NCBI GenBank assembly: GCA_900550815.1
Contig: URTW01000069.1
Coordinates: forward strand, 1-9,860
Direction of reading: 5' to 3'
Length of the DNA: 9,860 nt
Source: an uncultured Collinsella sp.
Lineage (GTDB): Bacteria > Actinomycetota > Coriobacteriia > Coriobacteriales > Coriobacteriaceae
The notes under the pieces are model-generated. The model made no database searches. It had not been told where the DNA came from and worked only from the letters and a program-made list of their open reading frames with translations. This document shows, piece by piece, positions 1-5,952 of the stretch. A program made the position numbers and the translations under genes. How positions within the stretch are numbered: the first letter of the stretch is position 1; each line of letters begins with the position of its first letter.

Positions 1-103
1 CCCCCCGCTCCTCGCCCTCACTCGCCCCTCGCCAAGCGCTGGCCCCGCGCACCACCCGCCCCGACCTTCGCGCGCCGTCCGGCGCTTAAGAGGGGAGGGC
101 CCC
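1..103 (+). other. C-rich upstream region with prmC ribosome binding site
   Basis: This stretch is strongly C-biased on the + strand. All three forward frames are nearly open here: the frame of prmC has no stop back to the window edge, and another frame runs open from the edge to a TAA at 87-89, so it could be the tail of an upstream gene, though its Pro/Arg/Ser-rich translation matches nothing I recognise. A purine-rich AGGGGAGGG at 91-99 sits just before the ATG at 104 and is the likely ribosome binding site for prmC. In many bacteria prfA lies immediately upstream of prmC, but no prfA end is recognisable in this short piece. Confidence 0.4.
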
Positions 104-1378
104 ATGGCAAACGAGATCTGGACCATCAAGCGTTGTCTCGAGTGGACCAAGGAGTACCTGGCCGAGCGCGGCGAGGAGCACCCCCGTCTTTCTGCCGAGT
201 GGCTGCTGTGCGCAGCTACGGGTCTGGCGCGTATCGACTTATATATGCGCATGGACGAGACGCTCGACGCAGCGCAGCTCGAGACCATGCACGCGGCGGT
301 CGTCCGTCGCGCGAAGGGCGAGCCGCTGCAGTACATCACCGGTAGCACGCAGTTTCGCATGATCGACGTCGCGTGCGCCCCCGGTGTGCTCATCCCGCGC
401 CCCGAGACCGAGATGCTCGTCGAAGAAGTTCTGAACTATCTGGATGCCGAGGTGCTGAGCCCCGAGGCCGCTGCCCGCCAGCGCGTGGAGCTGCCTTGGA
501 ACGATGAGGTCGAGCAGGCCCGCAAAGCCGAGGCGGCGCTGGCTGACGAACGCGCGGCCGCCGAGCGCCGTGCCGCCAACCTGACGGCCGCCGATGAGGC
601 TGCGCTGGGTAGCGACGTGCTCGGTAGCCGCGCCTATGCCGAGGAACTGGCCGACCGCGAGGCCGAGGAAGCCGCCGCGCAGGCAGCAGAAGCCGAAGCG
701 GCAGAAGCAGAGGCCATGGAAACCCCCGAGCCCGAGCTCGACGAATACGGCATCGCCATTGAGGACAACGACCAACAGGCGACTCCCGCGCAAGATGCCG
801 CCGAGGCTAACGTATCTGCCCCAGCCGAGCCCCGCACTGCCCGCGTTCTCGAGGTCGGCTGCGGCACGGGCTGCATTTCGCTCTCCCTTGCCTGGGAGCG
901 CCGCGGGCACGTTACCTGCACTGCTACCGATATCGAGCCGCGCGCCATCGACCTTGCTACCAAAAACCGCGATGCGCTTGGCCTCACGTCCGACGAGGTC
1001 GCCTTCAGCCTCACCAACCTGGTGAGTTCCATTCCCCGCGAAGAGTGGGGCACCTTTGACGTACTCGTCTCCATCCCGCCCTACATCCCCACCGATGTCA
1101 TGCGCTCGCTGCCGCATGAGGTCAAGGACTTTGAGCCCGATCTGGCGCTCGAGGGCGGTGCCGACGGTCTCGATATCTTCCGCCGCCTGCTCAACGCGGC
1201 GCCCTACATGCTGCGTGCCGGCGGCCTGTTTGCCTGCGAGCTCTACGAGGGCGCGCTCGACGCCGCGGCCGAGCTCTGTCGTCAAGCAGGCCTTTCGGAC
1301 GTGCGTATCGTCCACGACCTCACCGATCGTCCCCGCATCGTTCGAGCCATCGTCACCGAGCCCAAACAGCGTATTTAA
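104..1378 (+). CDS. prmC: Peptide chain release factor N5-glutamine methyltransferase PrmC (HemK), with large insert
   Basis: PrmC methylates the Gln of the GGQ motif in release factors RF1/RF2 using S-adenosylmethionine, in the cytoplasm. Residues ~5-85 form the helical N-terminal domain, followed by the family hallmark PLQYITG...IPRPETE (I97-E103). The SAM-binding motif I is E250-V-G-C-G-T-G256. Family proteins are usually about 280-290 residues; this one has 424, and the excess is a low-complexity Ala/Glu-rich acidic stretch at about residues 115-245 (bases ~446-838) between the IPRPETE motif and motif I. The catalytic NPPY motif reads I324-P-P-Y327: the Asn codon AAC has become ATC, one base away (T at 1074). 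ATG 104 is chosen because it follows a purine-rich site and gives the normal N-terminus, although the frame is open further upstream. Identity is secure; full activity is uncertain because of the Asn change. Confidence 0.93.
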   Translation: MANEIWTIKRCLEWTKEYLAERGEEHPRLSAEWLLCAATGLARIDLYMRMDETLDAAQLETMHAAVVRRAKGEPLQYITGSTQFRMIDVACAPGVLIPRPETEMLVEEVLNYLDAEVLSPEAAARQRVELPWNDEVEQARKAEAALADERAAAERRAANLTAADEAALGSDVLGSRAYAEELADREAEEAAAQAAEAEAAEAEAMETPEPELDEYGIAIEDNDQQATPAQDAAEANVSAPAEPRTARVLEVGCGTGCISLSLAWERRGHVTCTATDIEPRAIDLATKNRDALGLTSDEVAFSLTNLVSSIPREEWGTFDVLVSIPPYIPTDVMRSLPHEVKDFEPDLALEGGADGLDIFRRLLNAAPYMLRAGGLFACELYEGALDAAAELCRQAGLSDVRIVHDLTDRPRIVRAIVTEPKQRI

Positions 1379-1411
1379 GCTGAATAAATAGACATTTGCG
1401 CAAGTTTGTCC

Positions 1412-1439
1412 TTGCAATATACCGTAAAACTTCTACTAT
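1412..1439 (+). promoter_or_regulatory. Sigma70-type promoter of the toxin-antitoxin operon
   Basis: A -35 box TTGCAA (1412-1417) and a -10 box TACTAT (1434-1439) are separated by 16 bases, 15 bases before the toxin start codon. The surrounding 1379-1453 spacer is AT-rich compared with prmC, which fits a separate promoter for the inserted module. The short leader carries GAAGGAG (1441-1447) as ribosome binding site, six bases before ATG 1454. Confidence 0.6.
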
Positions 1440-1444
1440 AGAAG
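1430..1444. promoter_or_regulatory. Palindrome over the -10 box, candidate antitoxin operator
   Basis: CTTCTA (1430-1435) and TAGAAG (1439-1444) form a perfect 6-bp inverted repeat with a 3-base spacer, lying over the -10 box and probable transcription start. HigA-type antitoxins commonly bind palindromes over their own promoter and repress it, more tightly when complexed with the toxin. Both the position and the symmetry fit such an operator. The assignment is inference. Confidence 0.5.
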
Positions 1445-1453
1445 GAGAAAGGT

Positions 1454-1849
1454 ATGTCAAATCAGCTGCATCGGTACCGTATCGTGCTTGATTACATTGA
1501 ACCTTGGCTTGATGAGCAGGATGAAGCTACGCTGAAGCAGATTTATGCAGACCTTTTGGTGCTCGAGAAGGAAGGTCCCAGCCTTGGTCGTCCGCTGGTT
1601 GACCGCGTAAAGGGCTCGAAGCTTCATCATTTAAAGGAGCTGAGAGTGACGTCGTGTGGTGGGCAGGTGATTCGCATCCTCTTCGCCTTTGACCCCAAGC
1701 GCCAGGCGGTATTGCTATTGGCGGGTGATAAGTCGCGAGCGGGATCGTCAAGGGCAAAATGGAACGGTTGGTATGCGATCAACATTCCAAGGGCCGAGCA
1801 AATATACCGTCGCCACGTAAGGAGGCTCGATCGAGATGGAACTGCATGA
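1454..1849 (+). CDS. HigB/RelE-superfamily toxin (phage Gp49-like)
   Basis: Predicted 131-residue toxin of a type II toxin-antitoxin pair, probably a ribosome-dependent mRNA interferase. What is visible: a helical N-terminal half with GPSLGRPLVDRVKGS (residues 41-55), then K61-E-L-R64, the core strand IRILFAFDPKRQAVLLLAGDKS (73-94), and a W103/W106-Y107 patch followed by IPRAEQIYRRH. These are features of the Gp49-like HigB family. R64, R74 and K93 are the likely basic catalytic or RNA-binding residues. Compared with relatives as I remember them, a few extra residues (about 95-101) separate GDKS from the Trp motif. The gene has its own promoter and ribosome binding site and overlaps the antitoxin gene by 14 bases. 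Its lower GC and more mixed codon use than prmC suggest acquisition. Family call is firm; the exact RNA target is unknown. Confidence 0.85.
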   Translation: MSNQLHRYRIVLDYIEPWLDEQDEATLKQIYADLLVLEKEGPSLGRPLVDRVKGSKLHHLKELRVTSCGGQVIRILFAFDPKRQAVLLLAGDKSRAGSSRAKWNGWYAINIPRAEQIYRRHVRRLDRDGTA

Positions 1850-2138
1850 GTATATGGAATCTCGCGGGATAACACGCGACTCCATTACCGCCGAGCAGGA
1901 GAGGACTCGCGATCGTATCGAAGCCTATAAGCTTGCTCAGATTCGCAGGTTAAAAGATCTAACACAGGCGTCGGTCGCCCAGTCGATGGGCGTTTCTCAA
2001 AAACGTGTATCCGAGCTCGAGCGTGGGGAGTTGGGTTCGATGAGGCTCGACACGCTGAGCAGGTACGCAGAGAGCCTCGGCGGAAAACTGGTTGCAAGCA
2101 TCGAGTTTCCCGATCGTACCGTTACGCTTGCGCGCTAA
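1836..2138 (+). CDS. XRE-family helix-turn-helix antitoxin (HigA-like)
   Basis: Predicted 100-residue antitoxin that neutralises the preceding toxin and likely represses the shared promoter. An N-terminal helical arm (residues ~15-40) leads into an XRE/Cro-type helix-turn-helix at 42-64 (LTQ...VAQSMGVSQKRVSELERG), followed by a short beta-forming tail (GGKLVASIEF). The toxin-first order and the HTH partner are the usual HigBA layout. ATG 1836 is preceded by AAGGAGG (1819-1825) at 10 bases, inside the toxin gene; the start overlaps the toxin end by 14 bases, implying translational coupling. An in-frame ATG at 1854 is a weaker alternative. No cysteine or protease-like domain is present. Confidence 0.87.
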   Translation: MELHEYMESRGITRDSITAEQERTRDRIEAYKLAQIRRLKDLTQASVAQSMGVSQKRVSELERGELGSMRLDTLSRYAESLGGKLVASIEFPDRTVTLAR

Positions 2139-2286
2139 AAATCTTCAATTAACCCCCTCACTTTCACCGACTACTAGAGCCGCTCACCAAACCAACATGC
2201 GCTCTGGGCAAATAGGTTGAATGTTTCGTGCGAGAATGCCCCACAGTAAACAAACTTGCACCGGAGCGTAAGGGGCTGGCATACAC
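2139..2286. other. Intergenic gap between antitoxin and sua5
   Basis: These 148 bases hold no convincing gene. I see no strong hairpin with a T-tract after the antitoxin stop, and no promoter with two good boxes. AAGGGG (2270-2275) lies 11 bases before the sua5 ATG and is its likely ribosome binding site. The change from AT-rich to GC-rich sequence across this gap may mark the right edge of the inserted toxin-antitoxin segment, but no direct repeats flanking the module were seen by eye. Confidence 0.4.
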
Positions 2287-3030
2287 ATGCAGACGGTCTA
2301 TCGGGTATACGAGGGAACGCGCGAGCCGCATCGGCGTGCCGTCGAGCGCACGGCCGAGGTGCTCGGCCGCGGCGGCCTGGCCTTGATTTCGACCGAGACC
2401 GTCTACGGTGTCGCCGTGGCAGTCAACGCCTTCTCGGACGCCGTGCCCCAAGCTACAGGCGAATTCCCATCGCGGCCGCGCGAGCCGCAGGCTGCCGTCA
2501 ATGGCGCCGCAGTTCCTGCGCTCGGCACCGGCTATCGCCGTATCTTCACTCTCAAGCAACGTGAACTCACCCAAACGGTCGCCTGGCTGGTCGATGGCGT
2601 CGAGGCACTCGACCGCTATGGCGTGGATATCCCGGAAGATGCCCGCGTACTTGCGCGACGATGCTGGCCGGGAGCCCTGACTATCGTGGTCAAGGCAGCC
2701 CCCTGCGTGCCGACCTTTATGCGCGCTGCCGACGACACCGTGGCCCTGCGCGCTTCGGCCTCTCCCGTGGTCCAAGCGCTCATCCGCGCCTGCGGCAGTC
2801 CCCTTGCCTGCACGAGCGCCAACACACACGGCGCGCCTTCGCCGGCAAGCTTTGCCGCCGTCGAGGGTCGCATCCTGGAGGGGGTCGATGTTGCCGTCGA
2901 CGCCGGTGAGACCCCGTGTCGCGACGCCTCGACCATCGTGTCGTTCCAGCACGGCGGGCTCCAGATCCTGCGCCAAGGCGCACTTCCCGCATCAGAGATC
3001 GAGCGGGTCCTGTCCGACCCGATGCAATAG
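2287..3030 (+). CDS. L-threonylcarbamoyladenylate synthase (Sua5/YciO/YrdC family)
   Basis: Makes threonylcarbamoyl-AMP from threonine, bicarbonate and ATP, the first step of t6A formation at position 37 of ANN-decoding tRNAs. The YrdC fold is recognised by S35-TETVYG41 near the N-terminus, the basic K90-Q-R92 nucleotide-site motif, WPGALTIVV (127-135) and TSAN (176-179) followed by HGAPSP. At 247 residues it is longer than the short TsaC type and lacks a clear C-terminal Sua5 domain; the excess is an insert at about residues 50-82, between the TETVYG strand and the KQR motif. The segment that usually reads R-x-P is R155-A-S here. sua5 often follows prmC in bacteria, and the two are separated here only by the toxin-antitoxin pair. 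glpK starts 13 bases after its stop, so the two are likely co-transcribed. Confidence 0.88.
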   Translation: MQTVYRVYEGTREPHRRAVERTAEVLGRGGLALISTETVYGVAVAVNAFSDAVPQATGEFPSRPREPQAAVNGAAVPALGTGYRRIFTLKQRELTQTVAWLVDGVEALDRYGVDIPEDARVLARRCWPGALTIVVKAAPCVPTFMRAADDTVALRASASPVVQALIRACGSPLACTSANTHGAPSPASFAAVEGRILEGVDVAVDAGETPCRDASTIVSFQHGGLQILRQGALPASEIERVLSDPMQ

Positions 3031-3043
3031 AAGGGTGTAAGCG

Positions 3044-4585
3044 ATGTCGTTGAATCTGGGCAGCCTGGGCATGGAAGATGCCTCGTTTAACTTTGGCGGT
3101 TTCTACATCATGGCGCTCGACTGCGGCACTACCTCGGTACTCGCGGCCATTGTCGACGAATACGGCTGCATCGTTGCCCAGGCGCGTCGTAGCGTCAAAA
3201 CCAGCTTCCCGCGCCCCGGCTGGGTGGAGCAGGATCCCACGGAGGTGCTTGCCAGCCAGATCGGCGTGATGATGGAGGTTCAGTTTAAGAGCGGCATCCA
3301 TTCCGATCGCATCGCCGCCATCGGCATCTCCAACCAGCGCGAGACCACGGTGGTCTGGGACCGCGTGAGCGGCCAGCCCATCTATAACGCCATCGTATGG
3401 CAGTGCCGTCGTACCGCGCCGGCGATCGACGCGTTGGTTGAACAGGGTTGCGAGGAGCTGGTGCGCTCCCGCACGGGACTTACGCTTGACCCGTATTTCT
3501 CGGCCTCCAAGGTGCAGTGGATTCTCGACAACGTCGATGGCGCACGCGAGAGCGCGGCGGCGGGCGACCTCATGTTTGGCACCATCGACACCTGGCTCAT
3601 CTACAACCTCACCGGCGGCCAGGTCTTTGCCACCGACTACACCAATGCCAGCCGCACGGCGCTCTTTATTATCCATACGCTCGATTGGGACGACGACCTG
3701 CTGGCGCTCTTTGACGTTCCACGTTCCATGATGCCCGAGGTTCGCTGGAGCTCGGGCGACTACGGCCGCGTCGCGAGCGACATCATGACCAACATGCCGC
3801 CCATCATGGGCGTGGCGGGCGACCAGCAGGCATCGCTGTTCGGCCACTGCTGCTTCTATCCCGGCCAGACCAAAAACACCTATGGCACGGGCTGCTTTAT
3901 GCTCATGAACACCGGTGACGAGATCGTCGAATCCAAGAATGGCCTGGTCTCCACCATCGGTATCGCTGCGGACGACAAAGTCAGCTATGCGCTCGAGGGC
4001 TCTATTTTTGCCGCCGGTTCAACGATGAACTGGCTTCGCAACAACATGGGCATCATCTCGAGTGTGAGCGAGTCCGCGCAACTCGCCGCTTCGATCAACG
4101 ACAACGAGGGCTGCTACTTCGTCCCCGCCTTCGCTGGCCTGGGCGCTCCCTGGTGGGACCCGCATGCCCGCGGTATCGTGTGCGGTCTGACCGGTGCCTC
4201 GAGTCGCGCGACCATTGTGCGTGCGGCCTGCGAATCCATGGCATATCAGAGCTACGACGTGCTGCGCGCCATGGAGCAGGACGTGGGGCTTTCGATCGAG
4301 CGCCTGTCTGTCGATGGCGGTGCCTCGCGCAACGAGTTCATCATGCAATTCCAGGCCGACCTGCTGGATATCCCCGTGCTGCAATGCGAGACGGTGGAGA
4401 CCACGGCAATCGGTGCCGCGTACTTGGCGGGTCTTGCCGTCGGCTATTGGGAAGACCTGGAGGAGCTGGAGCAAAATGCCCAGATCGTTAGGACCTTCCT
4501 TCCCCACATGTCCGCCGAGCGCCGCGAGCAAAACCTTGCGGGCTGGCGTGATGCAGTCAGGCGCTCGCTCAGCACCGCACAGTAG
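3044..4585 (+). CDS. glpK: Glycerol kinase (FGGY family), phosphate loop altered
   Basis: Predicted to phosphorylate glycerol with ATP to sn-glycerol-3-phosphate. It is 513 residues, close to the ~500 of the family, and collinear with Escherichia coli GlpK. Glycerol-contacting motifs are intact: NQRETT (97-102), DPYFS (149-153), GDQQ (259-262), then YGTGCFMLMNTG and GLGAPWWDP. The N-terminal phosphate loop reads D26-C-G-T-T-S-V-L33-A where E. coli has DQGTTSSRA, so the nucleotide-contacting Arg18 equivalent is Leu33 and the usual Gln is Cys27. ATG 3044 follows AAGGG (3032-3036) and gives a ~20-residue N-terminal extension; ATG 3071 or 3110 are possible internal starts. No glpF, glpD or glpO lies in the window, so its partner genes must be elsewhere. 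A kinase for another polyol is possible but less likely given the glycerol-site motifs. Confidence 0.88.
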   Translation: MSLNLGSLGMEDASFNFGGFYIMALDCGTTSVLAAIVDEYGCIVAQARRSVKTSFPRPGWVEQDPTEVLASQIGVMMEVQFKSGIHSDRIAAIGISNQRETTVVWDRVSGQPIYNAIVWQCRRTAPAIDALVEQGCEELVRSRTGLTLDPYFSASKVQWILDNVDGARESAAAGDLMFGTIDTWLIYNLTGGQVFATDYTNASRTALFIIHTLDWDDDLLALFDVPRSMMPEVRWSSGDYGRVASDIMTNMPPIMGVAGDQQASLFGHCCFYPGQTKNTYGTGCFMLMNTGDEIVESKNGLVSTIGIAADDKVSYALEGSIFAAGSTMNWLRNNMGIISSVSESAQLAASINDNEGCYFVPAFAGLGAPWWDPHARGIVCGLTGASSRATIVRAACESMAYQSYDVLRAMEQDVGLSIERLSVDGGASRNEFIMQFQADLLDIPVLQCETVETTAIGAAYLAGLAVGYWEDLEELEQNAQIVRTFLPHMSAERREQNLAGWRDAVRRSLSTAQ

Positions 4586-4631
4586 GGCTGCGATGGGCTG
4601 CTCGATACAACAAACCGCTAAACTAATGCAT

Positions 4632-4660
4632 GGCGTGCGGCGGCAACATTGCTGCACGCC
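4632..4660 (+). promoter_or_regulatory. Hairpin in the upp leader
   Basis: GGCGTGCGGC (4632-4641) pairs with GCTGCACGCC (4651-4660) through ten base pairs, one of them G-U, around a 9-base loop. It lies 47 bases after the glpK stop and 48 bases before the upp start. The next bases are CTTGTCAG rather than a T-run (TTGTCAGCAA), so it is a poor intrinsic terminator; it may be a transcript-end or leader structure. Confidence 0.45.
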
Positions 4661-4670
4661 TTGTCAGCAA

Positions 4671-4685
4671 GGCCGTTTTGCGGCC
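4671..4685 (+). promoter_or_regulatory. Second small hairpin just upstream of the upp RBS
   Basis: GGCCG (4671-4675) and CGGCC (4681-4685) enclose a TTTTG loop. It ends seven bases before the AAAGGGG ribosome binding site (4692-4698) of upp. Together with the stronger hairpin at 4632-4660 it makes the 123-base leader quite structured. I did not find the anti-terminator sequences typical of a PyrR-bound leader. Confidence 0.35.
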
Positions 4686-4708
4686 GCAACGAAAGGGGCA
4701 ATCAATCC

Positions 4709-5356
4709 ATGACCGTCACCTACGATGCGTCCCGTGTGACGCTTGTCGATCACCCGCTCGTCCAGCACAAGCTGTCGATCCTGCGCGACAAAAACACCGG
4801 CACCAACCAGTTCCGTCAGCTCGTGCGCGAACTCGCGCTTTTTGACGGCTACGAGGCCATGCGCGACCTGCCTATGGAAGACGTCGAGGTCGAGACCCCC
4901 ATCACTACCGCCTCGTTCATACAGCTTGCCGGCAAGAAACTCGCCATCGTGCCCATCCTGCGTGCGGGCCTTGGCATGGTCGACGGCATCCTCGACCTGG
5001 TGCCCTCTGCTCGCGTGGGCCACATCGGCATGGAGCGCGACGAGGTCACCCACGAGCCGCACGAGTATTACTGCAAGATGCCCAAGGATATCGACCAGCG
5101 CATCTGCCTGGTCGTCGACCCCATGCTCGCCACGGGCGGTTCGGCCGAGATGGCCATCAGCTACCTGCGCGAGCGCGGTGTCAAGGACATCCGCATGCTG
5201 TGCATCGTCGCTGCCCCCGAGGGCCTCAAGTCGCTGGCTGAGAAGGACCCTGATGTGCATATCTATACCTGCGCCATCGACGACCATCTCAACGAGGCTG
5301 CCTACATCGTTCCCGGCCTGGGCGACGCCGGCGACCGCATCTACGGCACGCTCTAG
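4709..5356 (+). CDS. upp: Uracil phosphoribosyltransferase
   Basis: Cytoplasmic pyrimidine-salvage enzyme converting uracil and PRPP to UMP and pyrophosphate. With 215 residues from ATG 4709 it matches the usual ~208-215. The type I PRPP-binding loop is V135[10 protein letters not shown]145, the ILRAGLGM segment is at 83-90, and the C-terminal uracil site reads Y199[11 protein letters not shown]210 followed by IYGT. The start is set by AAAGGGG (4692-4698), ten bases upstream, and by the family N-terminus; the same frame extends upstream to an ATG at 4649, but that would place the first 20 residues inside the leader hairpins. It sits directly before the ATP synthase operon, as upp does in Bacillus subtilis. 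Confidence 0.95.
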   Translation: MTVTYDASRVTLVDHPLVQHKLSILRDKNTGTNQFRQLVRELALFDGYEAMRDLPMEDVEVETPITTASFIQLAGKKLAIVPILRAGLGMVDGILDLVPSARVGHIGMERDEVTHEPHEYYCKMPKDIDQRICLVVDPMLATGGSAEMAISYLRERGVKDIRMLCIVAAPEGLKSLAEKDPDVHIYTCAIDDHLNEAAYIVPGLGDAGDRIYGTL

Positions 5357-5398
5357 TCGCTGGGCTAAGACGGCCGCGGCTGCAAATACGAAGAAACG

Positions 5399-5433
5399 GT
5401 GCGCGCGGACGAACAAAAGGCGACCGCGCGCAC
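5399..5433 (+). terminator. Strong GC hairpin after upp, probable transcription end
   Basis: GTGCGCGCGG (5399-5408) and CCGCGCGCAC (5424-5433) form a perfect 10-bp stem around a 15-base loop, starting 42 bases after the upp stop. The following sequence TCCTGTTAAC has only a weak T-tract, so it may act with Rho or stabilise the 3' end rather than being a classic intrinsic terminator. Confidence 0.5.
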
Positions 5434-5445
5434 TCCTGTTAACGG

Positions 5446-5477
5446 ACGTTTTGCCCTGCAGGGTTCGAGAAAAACGT
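5446..5477. repeat. Inverted repeat between upp and the atp operon
   Basis: ACGTTTT (5446-5452) is complementary to AAAACGT (5471-5477), and between them lies a perfect 10-base palindrome CCCTGCAGGG (5454-5463). The whole can fold as an outer 7-bp stem with a small inner hairpin. It precedes the atp promoter by about 70 bases. It may be a second terminator element or a protein-binding site; nothing in the sequence decides this. Confidence 0.35.
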
Positions 5478-5548
5478 ATTACCGTACCTGCGGCATAAAG
5501 AAGGTCTTAAGAAAACGAACAGGTGCGTATTAACCGATGCTTTTTCGG

Positions 5549-5576
5549 TTGTACTTTAGCGATTGGCTCGTACAAT
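5549..5576 (+). promoter_or_regulatory. Promoter of the ATP synthase operon
   Basis: TTGTAC (5549-5554) and TACAAT (5571-5576) with a 16-base spacer form a good sigma70-type promoter, predicting transcription from about 5583. This places the first gene's start downstream, so a TTG in the same frame at 5563, inside the promoter, cannot be the real start. Confidence 0.65.
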
Positions 5577-5637
5577 AGTCACCAATGTTTGGCGGGAACT
5601 GTTCTGTGAAGCGTTAAAAAGGAAAGTGAGGACGCCA

Positions 5638-5949
5638 GTGTTTCAGATAGCCGATCTGCTCGCTATCGTTGCAGGCGCCATCGCGGGCGCAATTGCCTTC
5701 CTTCCCTTTGTCTTTACGCTCAAGCCGGTTCTTGACGATAAGCAGAATGCGGACATGCTCAAGGGTATGGTGAGTCTGGCGGTCTCGGCGATCGCCCTGC
5801 TCGTCTTTACCTTGGTTGTGTTTGTGTTGTTCGGAGAGGCATTTCGCATGTTCCTCCTGGGCGAGGCGATCGGCTTCGTGGCCTTTATGGCCGCCTGCAC
5901 GGTTCGCGTCGCCAAGGCGCTGCGAGATCCTCATGAGGTCGAAAGGTAA
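5638..5949 (+). CDS. Small three-helix membrane protein in the atpI position
   Basis: This 103-residue hydrophobic protein opens the ATP synthase operon, where atpI often lies. Three membrane segments are visible at about residues 5-28, 44-65 and 70-88, with a short polar loop (LDDKQNADMLKG) between the first two and a charged tail (RDPHEVER). AtpI proteins help assemble the c-ring; by position this may do a similar job, but I see no AtpI signature and its sequence is not one I can place. GTG 5638 is chosen because it lies downstream of the promoter and after the purine-rich GTGAGG (5626-5631); GTG 5626 is an alternative four codons longer. It ends three bases before atpB, so the two are translationally linked. 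Confidence 0.65.
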   Translation: MFQIADLLAIVAGAIAGAIAFLPFVFTLKPVLDDKQNADMLKGMVSLAVSAIALLVFTLVVFVLFGEAFRMFLLGEAIGFVAFMAACTVRVAKALRDPHEVER

Positions 5950-5952
5950 GTC

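Noticed and set aside
239..1417. Long open frame on the - strand opposite prmC
   Set aside because: It is a mirror of the GC-rich prmC frame; its translation is low in recognisable motifs and no ribosome binding site supports it.
2217..2284. Possible promoter for sua5 (TTGAAT or TTGCAC as -35)
   Set aside because: No acceptable -10 box at 16-18 bases; the TTGCAC option would put transcription at the start codon and leave out the ribosome binding site.
2780..3847. 355-codon open frame on the - strand across sua5 and glpK
   Set aside because: It spans two confident genes, has Arg/His-rich shadow composition and no family resemblance.
4649..4708. N-terminal extension of upp to ATG 4649
   Set aside because: The extra 20 residues match no uracil phosphoribosyltransferase and lie in the leader hairpins; ATG 4709 has a ribosome binding site and the family start.
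5477..5537. Near-direct repeat CGTATTACCG / CGTATTAACCG (about 5475 and 5526)
   Set aside because: Only two imperfect copies of about ten bases; too short to claim as a binding site or an attachment site.
5563..5637. TTG 5563 as start of the first atp-operon gene
   Set aside because: It lies within the promoter between the -35 and -10 boxes, so it would not be in the mRNA.
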